Shown in pieces: positions 8,552 through 15,545 of a stretch of 31,584 nucleotides of DNA (positions within the stretch are counted from its first letter, which is position 1; every line of letters starts with the position of its first letter). The DNA is taken from contig JBHHUS010000018.1 of assembly GCA_046861615.1 (NCBI GenBank), positions 1-31,584 of the forward strand. Direction: 5' to 3'. The notes below the pieces were generated by a model. It was given only the letters and a program-made list of their open reading frames with translations. It was not told the DNA's origin and searched no databases. The position numbers and the translations under genes were made by a program. This DNA comes from CAZNUM01 sp046861615 (GTDB lineage: Bacteria; Fidelibacterota; Marinisomatia; Marinisomatales; TCS55).

Positions 8552-9112
8552 TTAATGCTGGTCTTTGACCAACCGTATCCTATCATTCAGTGGAAACCTT
8601 TGTTTGGGGGAATTGATAAGACTGTCGGAACTATCTTTTTCACTTTCAGCCAGAAAATTTGAATCGTATAAATCGGAGTTATTTTGCGGAGGAGTTACCG
8701 GATCTACCGTCGGTGGAACTATTTTTGAAAACTGCGGTTTCGTTAATTCCGGGGTAGCTGAGGACGGTAACAATTGTATTCCAATGAATACAAATGCAAC
8801 AACCAACACAGTCATTAATCCTGCATAAATAGGCGGAAATCGGAAAATTGTATTCCCTGTGAATTTCGACGGTCTTGATAGTGGTTGATCTTTCAGTAAA
8901 CTTTTACGACGATCCAGTTGAGCCATAAACTGAAGAGATGCCTTCACGGGTGGTAATTGGGTTAAATATTGCTTCGTCTTTTTTACAGCTTGAACTAGTT
9001 CCCGGGCATCCGGGTGAATTTCCAGATAAGTTTCAAATTCTTTTCGTCTGGCAAGCGGTAGCTCATTTTCAATATATGCAGAAATTGCATCCTCAAATTC
9101 ATAGCGATTCAT
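8552..9112 (-). CDS. Transmembrane anti-sigma factor (zinc-less ZAS-type)
   Basis: About 186 residues. Residues 1-50 form an anti-sigma N-terminal helical domain of the zf-HC2/RsrA type (FEDAISAYIENELPLARRKE, then EFETYLEIHPDARELV). The usual HxxxCxxC zinc motif is degenerate: His33 is kept but Arg37 and Val40 replace the two Cys, so it should not bind zinc. One transmembrane helix follows at about 94-113 (YAGLMTVLVVAFVFIGIQLL), then a Pro/Ser/Asp-rich periplasmic tail. It should hold the adjacent ECF sigma factor at the inner membrane and release it on an envelope signal. AGGAGG at 9129-9124 fits either ATG 9112 or a TTG one codon earlier. Signal unknown. Confidence 0.85.
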   Translation of the reverse strand: MNRYEFEDAISAYIENELPLARRKEFETYLEIHPDARELVQAVKKTKQYLTQLPPVKASLQFMAQLDRRKSLLKDQPLSRPSKFTGNTIFRFPPIYAGLMTVLVVAFVFIGIQLLPSSATPELTKPQFSKIVPPTVDPVTPPQNNSDLYDSNFLAESEKDSSDSLINSPKQRFPLNDRIRLVKDQH

Positions 9113-9119
9113 CAAACAA

Positions 9120-9701
9120 TTAGCCTCCTAATTTGAATTCTTTTAAATCTTTTTGCAGTTGCAGCCTGGCACGGTTTATCCGTGATTTAACCGTTCCTAA
9201 GGGAACATCGACTATCTTACTGATTTCTTCATATGAAAGTTCCTGAATATCCCGCAATATGATGACTGTCCGGAAATGGGACGGAAGTTTCTGAATCGCC
9301 GCCTGTATCTGTCTTTCAAGATAATACCCCTGCGCTTTTTCAGAAGCTTCCTCATCCGAAGCAGGTAATTCAAACTCCCGGTCATCAGAACCCATTTGAC
9401 TAAGATTAGTAACCTTATGGCGTTTTCTTTTCCGCAATTCCGTTTTAGCCAGATTCCCGGCAATCGTATAAATCCAGGTTGAAAATTTGGCGATGTTACG
9501 GTAATAGTGTCGGTGGGTGTAAAGTTTTAATAGCGCATCCTGAACAATATCTTCGGCCAATTCAAAATCATTAATAAATCGATACACAAAAGTGATCAGT
9601 TTATCACGATAGCGTATAACCAATTCAGTATAAGCATGTTCATCGCCTTCCTGAAACCGAGTAATCAGTTCTTCGTCGCTGAAACGATAAGGATTATTCA
9701 T
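9120..9701 (-). CDS. ECF-type RNA polymerase sigma-70 factor (RpoE-like)
   Basis: 193 residues from ATG 9701; a TTG at 9776 would add 25 residues that lie in the holA reading region and is less likely. Region sigma-2 shows YRDKLITFVYRFIN, AEDIVQDALLKLY and KFSTWIYTIAGNLAKTELRKRKR. Region sigma-4 shows LPSHFRTVIILRDI and the helix-turn-helix LSYEEISKIVDVPLGTVKSR. It has no sigma-1.1 or sigma-3, as expected for ECF factors. It directs RNA polymerase to a small regulon and is presumably held by the anti-sigma factor encoded next. The ATG overlaps the holA stop by eight bases (ATGAATAA). Its targets cannot be inferred from this window. Confidence 0.95.
   Translation of the reverse strand: MNNPYRFSDEELITRFQEGDEHAYTELVIRYRDKLITFVYRFINDFELAEDIVQDALLKLYTHRHYYRNIAKFSTWIYTIAGNLAKTELRKRKRHKVTNLSQMGSDDREFELPASDEEASEKAQGYYLERQIQAAIQKLPSHFRTVIILRDIQELSYEEISKIVDVPLGTVKSRINRARLQLQKDLKEFKLGG
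9124..9129 (-). promoter_or_regulatory. Strong Shine-Dalgarno for the anti-sigma gene inside the end of the sigma gene
   Basis: AGGAGG, a perfect anti-16S match, covers the last Leu-Gly-Gly codons of the sigma factor. It is 11 bases before ATG 9112 and 8 before the alternative TTG 9115. Most other genes in the window have no such site, so this gene may be translated more independently. Confidence 0.75.
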
Positions 9702-10698
9702 TACCGAGGGCTGAAAAGACGAATTCAGTAATGGCTGCTTCATCATCAATTTGTGATAGTTTAAGTTGTTGATCAATTTGCCAAAGTTTTCGCAGCGCCA
9801 GCTTTATTTCTGATAGACTATAGTTCTTGGCATACCGGGATAAATTATTTTTTACTCCTGATGAAAGACCTGTATAACCACCATATCTCGATTTTGTTCC
9901 AATTTGGCATTTTAAAAAAAACAGTTCCCGATAAAATTCAGTCAATGGATAAAGCAAACTTAACATTGTTAAATCTTTTGAAATCAATCGCTGACCCAAT
10001 TTAAGACTTAAAGGTAAATTCTTTTCACCCAATGCCATAAATAATTCAAATTGACGGTACTCCCGTTTCCAATTGCCCAGAGCAACCAAATCCTTCTTGG
10101 TTAATGAAGTATCTTTTTCTAATAAAAGGCAAATTTTATCGATCTCGTTTTTCAAATGACTCAATGAATCTCCGGCAATCAGTACCAAGGATTCAATAAA
10201 ACCGTCTTCTACTTTCTTAATTCCCTGATCATTTAAAAAACTTTTAGCCCATTTTTTCATTGCTGATTCAAAAGGGGTGGAACAGGAAATTGGTTTCAGA
10301 ATTTTTATTATTGATTTTGAAAAAGCAGTTCGCGATCTCCATTCATCACTGATGATCACTAGAAAATGGTTCTCTAGTGGATTTTGAACATATTCAAAAA
10401 GTTCATCCCGATAAGAACCCGAGATAGATGCCGGATTACGAAGAATGAATAATTTCAACGTGTTAAATAGATCTATGGAGGTAATAGTCTTAAGAATTTC
10501 TTTACTACTCATTTCATCCGGTAATAAAATAGTTTTATCCAGTGGTTTATCAGCGAATATTGCCTCTGATAGTGTTCGTACAAACTCCTGCTGTAAAAAC
10601 TGATCATTACCCATAAGGAAATAGACCGGCGCTATCTTCCGCTGAGATATTAGCTTAACCGCAGTTTCTATTTCAGTTACTTCCACCATGTCTCTCAT
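9694..10698 (-). CDS. holA: DNA polymerase III subunit delta
   Basis: 334 residues, the usual length. The N-terminus carries KIAPVYFLMGNDQFLQQEFV, the HolA family signature corresponding to the degenerate nucleotide-binding region, followed by a RecA-like core (TITSIDLFNTLKLFILRNP, then ENHFLVIISDEW) and the helical linker and C-terminal domain (GDSLSHLKNEIDKICLLL, DDEAAITEFVFSAL). As part of the clamp loader it opens the beta clamp and loads it on primed DNA. The 5' end overlaps the end of the symporter gene (26 bases from ATG 10698; 17 from the alternative ATG 10689), and the 3' end overlaps the sigma gene by eight bases. Divergence from proteobacterial HolA is large, as is normal for the family. 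Confidence 0.88.
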   Translation of the reverse strand: MRDMVEVTEIETAVKLISQRKIAPVYFLMGNDQFLQQEFVRTLSEAIFADKPLDKTILLPDEMSSKEILKTITSIDLFNTLKLFILRNPASISGSYRDELFEYVQNPLENHFLVIISDEWRSRTAFSKSIIKILKPISCSTPFESAMKKWAKSFLNDQGIKKVEDGFIESLVLIAGDSLSHLKNEIDKICLLLEKDTSLTKKDLVALGNWKREYRQFELFMALGEKNLPLSLKLGQRLISKDLTMLSLLYPLTEFYRELFFLKCQIGTKSRYGGYTGLSSGVKNNLSRYAKNYSLSEIKLALRKLWQIDQQLKLSQIDDEAAITEFVFSALGNE

Positions 10699-12124
10699 GA
10701 TTTAAAAAACTAAAAATGATTACTGCTAGAAAAGCCAGAACAAAACTAGCCAATCTTTCAGTGATTAATAATTTCAAATCGGTATTCGCCCAGATAATGG
10801 TGGAAATAGAACCGGTTACCATTCCCGCAATGACCCCAGACTTGCTAGTCTTCCTCCACAAGATTGTTAGTATCAGTGCAGGACCAAAGGATGACCCTAA
10901 TCCACTCCACGCGTAGGATACCATTTCAAAGACCAAATCCTTAGTCTCCAGGGCCAGTAAAAAGGCCACAACTCCAATCACCATTGTGAAAACCCGACCA
11001 ATCGAAAGCAGTTTTATCCGCCGGATAATACGGGAAAAATATTTACTGATAATATCTTCTGTCAGAACAGTAGTGGTGACTAATAACTGTGAATCAGCAG
11101 TGGACATCATAGCGGCAATGGCTCCGGAAATAAAAATACCAGCAATCCAGGGATGGAGGAGATTAGTGGCCATAATCGGCATTAATTTTTCCGGATCTTG
11201 TAGTTGGTTCACAGTTGTAATCGTTTCCCCGTTATAAGTTAAGATACCGCTTTGAATCATCTGATACCCTACCAAACCAATCAGTACCGATCCAAAAAAA
11301 CCGGGGATTGCCCAACTGAAAGCAATTTTCCTGCCTGTATTAATATTTTTTTCATCGTTGATTGCCATGTAACGGGTGAGCAAATGGGGTTGCCCAAGAT
11401 AGCCCAACCCCCAGCTGAGACCGCCGATCACACCTATTACTGCCCCGGCTCCGATTTTATCGTTGAAAAGAGTTCCGAGATTTAAAACTGCACCATGCTC
11501 AACCGGTACTAGCTGGATCAACCCTACTAAGGGTAAAATAACCAAGGTGCCAATCATGATTGTGCCCTGTATTACATCGGTCCATGCTACAGCCGTAAAG
11601 CCACCGATCATCGTGTAGAAAACAATGATAAATGCACCAAGGAACATACCTTGGATTTCTGTGAGTTTGAAGGTCACATTTAAAACTTTACCGGCACCGG
11701 AAAATTGAGCTGCTACATAAAAAGTAAAGAAAAAAGTGATAATAAGTGATGCTATCAAACGAATGGTACCAGATTGATCGTTGAACCGCCGGGCAAATAA
11801 TTCCGGTAATGTCAGGGCACCATACTTTTCGGTTAATTTCCGTAACGGTTTAGCGATGAAAAGCCACGAAGCAACAATTCCCAAAACACAACCCAGGGCA
11901 GTCCAAAGTTCAAACATCCCCGCAACCAAGGCAGCCCCCGGAAGACCAATAATGATCCAGGCTGATTCTCCTGATGCCCGTTCTGAAAAAGCAATTACCC
12001 AGGGTCCCAGTTTATGCCCTCCAAGAGCGAAATCGCCCAAATCCTTGGTTCGGCGTACTGCATAAAACCCAATGCCCAAAACCACTAATAGATAAAGAAT
12101 AAAGGCTATCAAAATTACGTTCAT
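10673..12124 (-). CDS. Sodium:solute symporter (SSS family), PutP-like proline permease
   Basis: 483 residues with about 13 hydrophobic helices in the LeuT-fold SSS arrangement. Diagnostic stretches are YAVRRTKDLGDFALGGHKLG, IGLPGAALVAGM, the Na+-site helix MMSTADSQLLVTTTVLTEDI near residue 340, and WSGLGSSFGPALILTILW. It should import a small solute, probably proline, with Na+ across the inner membrane. In the second helix the residue matching the Na+-site Asp of E. coli PutP (D55) is Gly52, with Glu53 next to it (SERASGESAW), so substrate naming stays tentative. It starts one base after the UppP stop (TAATATG) and overlaps holA, suggesting cotranscription without a functional link. Confidence 0.9.
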   Translation of the reverse strand: MNVILIAFILYLLVVLGIGFYAVRRTKDLGDFALGGHKLGPWVIAFSERASGESAWIIIGLPGAALVAGMFELWTALGCVLGIVASWLFIAKPLRKLTEKYGALTLPELFARRFNDQSGTIRLIASLIITFFFTFYVAAQFSGAGKVLNVTFKLTEIQGMFLGAFIIVFYTMIGGFTAVAWTDVIQGTIMIGTLVILPLVGLIQLVPVEHGAVLNLGTLFNDKIGAGAVIGVIGGLSWGLGYLGQPHLLTRYMAINDEKNINTGRKIAFSWAIPGFFGSVLIGLVGYQMIQSGILTYNGETITTVNQLQDPEKLMPIMATNLLHPWIAGIFISGAIAAMMSTADSQLLVTTTVLTEDIISKYFSRIIRRIKLLSIGRVFTMVIGVVAFLLALETKDLVFEMVSYAWSGLGSSFGPALILTILWRKTSKSGVIAGMVTGSISTIIWANTDLKLLITERLASFVLAFLAVIIFSFLNHERHGGSN

Positions 12125-12125
12125 A

Positions 12126-12893
12126 TTATGTCCACATTAAAACCAGCCCACCGAGGAAAAAACAATAGAAACTGAACCAATATAACTGCCCAGAGCCAAT
12201 TAATTTTAACAACCATTTTAATGCAAAAACACCCACAAAAAAGGAACTCAGTAAGGCACTACCAAGGACTACCCAGTTCAAACTCTCCTGAGGGTTCTGG
12301 ACAAAATCAATGCCGGTCAAGAGAGCGGCTCCGGCAATTGCCGGGACAGCCAGTAAAAAAGAAAACCGGGCTGCCTGTTGTGGTTTTAACCCCAAGGCAA
12401 GAGCGGAACTGATGGTGGCACCGGAACGAGAAATCCCCGGAATAATCGCAACTGCCTGGGCCAGACCAATTAATACACTTTTTGAAGGCGACAATTCTCC
12501 ATTTCGCTCAGGAAACCATTTAGTAGTCAACAGAAAGCTGCCAGTAACAATTAAGGTAATCCCGACTAAAATAACATTCTCAAACAGTCGATTAATAACC
12601 TGCTCAAAAAGAATCCCAACTATGGCTGCAGGGATTGTCCCAATAAGAATGTAAATAATATAATTCTTCGAATCCTTCGTATTTACTGTTCTCAACAAAT
12701 TAAACCAATCATTTTTAAATACGACCAGGATACTGAATAAAGTTCCAGTGTGAACCACTACTTCAACCGCTTTTCCCGGGATGTGGATACCCAATAGGGC
12801 CTGGCCAACCACTAGATGACCAGAGCTGCTGATCGGCAGAAACTCAGTCAATCCTTGTAGAATTCCCATGAAAATTGCGTCAATTACAGTCAT
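12126..12893 (-). CDS. uppP: Undecaprenyl-diphosphate phosphatase (BacA/UppP)
   Basis: 255 residues, close to the usual 265-275. The N-terminus contains the (E/Q)XXXE-type motif and LPISSSGHLVVGQ (residues 11-31, with E17 and H26), and the second catalytic repeat is IIPGISRSGATISSALALGL (about 154-173). Eight or so transmembrane helices are seen. The enzyme dephosphorylates undecaprenyl diphosphate on the outer face of the inner membrane so that the lipid carrier can be reused for peptidoglycan and surface glycans; loss or gain changes bacitracin resistance. It follows the pgeF gene after 60 bases that hold no clear promoter or terminator. No ribosome site is visible on the coding strand. Confidence 0.96.
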   Translation of the reverse strand: MTVIDAIFMGILQGLTEFLPISSSGHLVVGQALLGIHIPGKAVEVVVHTGTLFSILVVFKNDWFNLLRTVNTKDSKNYIIYILIGTIPAAIVGILFEQVINRLFENVILVGITLIVTGSFLLTTKWFPERNGELSPSKSVLIGLAQAVAIIPGISRSGATISSALALGLKPQQAARFSFLLAVPAIAGAALLTGIDFVQNPQESLNWVVLGSALLSSFFVGVFALKWLLKLIGSGQLYWFSFYCFFLGGLVLMWT

Positions 12894-12953
12894 AAATCTT
12901 ATTCAGAAAGGAGGGGAATTTAGAAGAACAAACCCTTGAATTCAAATCTGGAG

Positions 12954-13640
12954 CTACATCCAGCCGAAAATAGCTACCATTCGACCGGCTCTTTCACCTT
13001 CTCGCCGATAGGAAAAAAAATGCTCCGTATCACAACAGGTGCATTCATCCGCTATTTCCAAATGCCTGTTTAATATTCCAATCCTGACTAATTGTTCCTT
13101 CATGGCAGCAGTTATATCAAGAAAATATTTGCCGTTTGAGGGATATGAAAATTCCGGAGGGAATTTTTCTGCAACTTCAGTGTTTACCTCAAAGCAGCAC
13201 TGATGAATACAGGGACCCATCAATACCAGAATATCCTCAATTCTGGAACCCAGTTTTATAAAAATATTTAATGCTTTGATACCAATCTCACTTGCTATGC
13301 CACGCCAACCGGCATGAATCAGTCCTATGATCGGCTTCACCGGATCAAAAAGAAAAAGAGGAATACAATCAGCAACTTGAATTGATAGAACAAGAGCCTT
13401 ATTCACCGCCACAATCCCGTCAGTATTCTCCAGACAACCGGGTTCCTGAACTAAACGGACATTATTAGTGTGTTTTTGCCGGGGAATAACAATCATTTCT
13501 GGATTTAAACCTAATAATCTGGCCAGGATTTTTCGGTCATTAACTACGTTAATATTTTCGGATTTCAGTGAAAATCCCGCTTTTAGGTACTCGCAACTGA
13601 AAAAGGAAGAATAATCGATAAAGGAAGCATTAAATATCAC
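12954..13640 (-). CDS. pgeF: Peptidoglycan editing factor PgeF / YfiH (multicopper-oxidase-like laccase-domain family)
   Basis: About 228 residues. The family's metal-site residues are visible: IPRQKHTNNVRLV near residue 53, CIPLFLFDPVKPIIGLIHAGWRG in the middle with the HAGWRG signature, and MGPCIHQCCFEV further on. Bacterial YfiH/PgeF enzymes were first called polyphenol oxidases; later work describes peptidoglycan precursor editing and purine nucleoside phosphorylase/adenosine deaminase activity for relatives such as FAMIN/LACC1. GTG 13640 is preceded by AGGG at a fitting distance; a TTG one codon earlier is the alternative. It lies between the LpoA-like gene and uppP, consistent with a cell-wall role. 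A hairpin covers its ribosome site. Confidence 0.93.
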   Translation of the reverse strand: MIFNASFIDYSSFFSCEYLKAGFSLKSENINVVNDRKILARLLGLNPEMIVIPRQKHTNNVRLVQEPGCLENTDGIVAVNKALVLSIQVADCIPLFLFDPVKPIIGLIHAGWRGIASEIGIKALNIFIKLGSRIEDILVLMGPCIHQCCFEVNTEVAEKFPPEFSYPSNGKYFLDITAAMKEQLVRIGILNRHLEIADECTCCDTEHFFSYRREGERAGRMVAIFGWM

Positions 13641-13647
13641 CAAACAA

Positions 13648-13664
13648 CCCTGATATTTTCAGGG
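13648..13664 (-). promoter_or_regulatory. Hairpin spanning the upstream stop codon and the pgeF ribosome site
   Basis: Perfect 6-bp inverted repeat CCCTGA-AAATA-TCAGGG on the minus strand. The 5' arm contains the TGA stop (13661-13659) of the LpoA-like gene; the 3' arm contains AGGG, the only Shine-Dalgarno-like bases for pgeF. No T-run follows, so it is not a terminator. Translation ending at the stop could open it: inferred translational coupling. Confidence 0.5.
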
Positions 13665-15545
13665 CGTACCAATGGGAACGAATGTCAGGGAATCACCCTG
13701 GAAAATCCCCCGTTGGAATAGTTGTTGGCCGTTAAATTCTACAACCCGGAGCGCAACATTTACATTTAAGCTGTTTTCAGTGGTAGAATAGAATTGTGAG
13801 ATACCATGGAAATTATCGGTTTTTTCCAGCGCCATAGCTACTGCTTTTCTGGAAGGAGAATCCAGGGGTAATGACAAAAGTAATTTGGCCACATCATAAC
13901 CCTGGTAAAATAACTCAGAAGAATTTTCGCCCGTGTCAAAACTATCCGCACTAGTTACAAATCGATTGGTAATAATGGATAATCCATTTATATGAGGACC
14001 AATATTTTCCTTCGTAAGAATATTCAAATCCTGCCAAGATTCATTCCCGATGATTCTGGAATTTAAATTATACATGGGAAATTGTGGCGCTACATATTCC
14101 AACTCACCAGGGTGAATTGGTAAATAAATCCCCTGAATTGTATTTAATACAATTTTCAGCGAATCAGAGCGGGATAGTTTTTTCTCCTCTTTGGCAGGTA
14201 GGTTGAAAAAATCTTCAACAGAGATATCAAATAGCGCATCCAGACTGTCAATTTCCATACCCAGTAATTCTTCATCCATTTCATTTTCAATCGGTTGCAG
14301 GGAAAATGCTACCTGTCGAATGCTTTTGAACTGTCGATTCAAATCCATCGGTAAACCGGAATACCATTCAATTGCCACAACACTTTTACCCAGTCGATCA
14401 ATTTCCTCCAGGAAAGCATCTGTCAGGGCGTGTCCAAATTCATCCGCCGGAGCAATAATCGCTAAACTGTCCAATTTTAACGTCAAAACAGCATACCTTG
14501 CTGCCAGCTTACCACGCATCATCAGGTTAGAATTCATTTGATAGGCGTACTCATTTAATTCAGTCAATCCATTTTGGGTTGAGACTGGAATCAGTAACGG
14601 CATCGAAGACGAAGCTAAAATAGAAGTAGTCGTCAAAACAGCGGATGATTTAATAGGACCGGCAATAACATCCACCCCCGGAAGATTGACTAATTCCTGG
14701 GCACCACGCGCTGATTCCAAAACATCACTGTGATTGTCCTGAATTAAGACCGAAATTTTCCCGTGCAGATTCCTTTGGTCTTTGTATCCCTTTTGAAATC
14801 CGTTTAAAAAAGCTTTTCCATCGATTGCATTCTTTCCAGAAAGGGGTAACAACAGACCAACTGTTAACACTGGTTCAGCAGGTTGATAAGAAGCTCGTAA
14901 TAGCTGTTCGAAAAGTTCAATAAAGGCCGATGGAACTTCATCAACTAAAAGGTCGCTTAAAGTTAAAGCACCTTCATCGGGCAGACCCTCATTCAATTGG
15001 GAATAGGCTTTTGCCAGTTTATGGATTGCCGTGGCCTGGCGGTCCGTTTCAATACTGAGCAACTCGTCAAATAACTGAGTCGGTAGGGATAATTGAATAA
15101 CATTTAATAAACGGTCATCCACCCGCTTTAAAAATTTCTTATTCCCCGGAAGCTTTCGAGCACGAAGATACATCCGATACGCCGATTCAAATTGACCTTT
15201 ATTAATAAAAATATCACCGAAACAGAAAAAGATGTCTTTTATGTAAACACTGGTTGGGTAAGTATTTAAAAATTGGCGACCGATTTTCTGAGCTTCTTCC
15301 GGGCGATGCATACCAAGATTTGTTTTCATGAGTAAAAGCAATCCGGCTTCCTCATAATTCCCGGTATCTTTTTTCATCATTTTCTTTAAAATCGATTCCG
15401 CAATAGCGTAATTCCCCTGATTATAATGTTCAACTGCCTGATTGAATTGTTTTTCAACTTTCGGTGATAAAAACCAAGTCTGCCCCCATAAAAGAGTGCT
15501 GCTAATCAGTAATATGAATATGAATAAATTTTTCTTTTTACTCAA
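13659..15545 (-). CDS. TPR plus periplasmic-binding-protein (LpoA/LivK-like) envelope protein
   Basis: 628 residues starting at a TTG (15545) that overlaps the glmS stop by eight bases; no ATG is available and the N-terminus SKKKNLFIFILLISSTLLWG is a good Sec signal, which supports the TTG. Residues 30-215 form TPR-like helical repeats (AVEHYNQGNYAIAESILKKM). From about 226 a type I periplasmic-binding fold (Peripla_BP_6) begins with VLTVGLLLPLSGKNAIDGKA and continues to near 600. TPR plus LivK-like is the domain plan of LpoA, the penicillin-binding-protein activator. The neighbours glmS, pgeF and uppP also serve cell-wall synthesis, which fits. An amino-acid or other ligand receptor role is the alternative. 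There is an acidic insert around 420-460. Confidence 0.85.
   Translation of the reverse strand: MSKKKNLFIFILLISSTLLWGQTWFLSPKVEKQFNQAVEHYNQGNYAIAESILKKMMKKDTGNYEEAGLLLLMKTNLGMHRPEEAQKIGRQFLNTYPTSVYIKDIFFCFGDIFINKGQFESAYRMYLRARKLPGNKKFLKRVDDRLLNVIQLSLPTQLFDELLSIETDRQATAIHKLAKAYSQLNEGLPDEGALTLSDLLVDEVPSAFIELFEQLLRASYQPAEPVLTVGLLLPLSGKNAIDGKAFLNGFQKGYKDQRNLHGKISVLIQDNHSDVLESARGAQELVNLPGVDVIAGPIKSSAVLTTTSILASSSMPLLIPVSTQNGLTELNEYAYQMNSNLMMRGKLAARYAVLTLKLDSLAIIAPADEFGHALTDAFLEEIDRLGKSVVAIEWYSGLPMDLNRQFKSIRQVAFSLQPIENEMDEELLGMEIDSLDALFDISVEDFFNLPAKEEKKLSRSDSLKIVLNTIQGIYLPIHPGELEYVAPQFPMYNLNSRIIGNESWQDLNILTKENIGPHINGLSIITNRFVTSADSFDTGENSSELFYQGYDVAKLLLSLPLDSPSRKAVAMALEKTDNFHGISQFYSTTENSLNVNVALRVVEFNGQQLFQRGIFQGDSLTFVPIGTP

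Noticed and set aside
9212..9463. Minus-strand ORF of 83 codons inside the sigma gene
   Set aside because: Out-of-frame shadow; the sigma frame carries full sigma-2 and sigma-4 motifs.
12310..12654. Plus-strand ORF of 114 codons over uppP
   Set aside because: Shadow of a membrane-protein gene; the uppP frame has both catalytic motifs.
12907..12916. AAAGGAGGGG, a perfect Shine-Dalgarno on the plus strand
   Set aside because: No start codon with an open frame follows on the plus strand; on the coding strand it is a pyrimidine tract.
12937..12946. TTGAATTCAA palindrome between pgeF and uppP
   Set aside because: Short AT-rich palindrome with no repeat or promoter context; likely chance.
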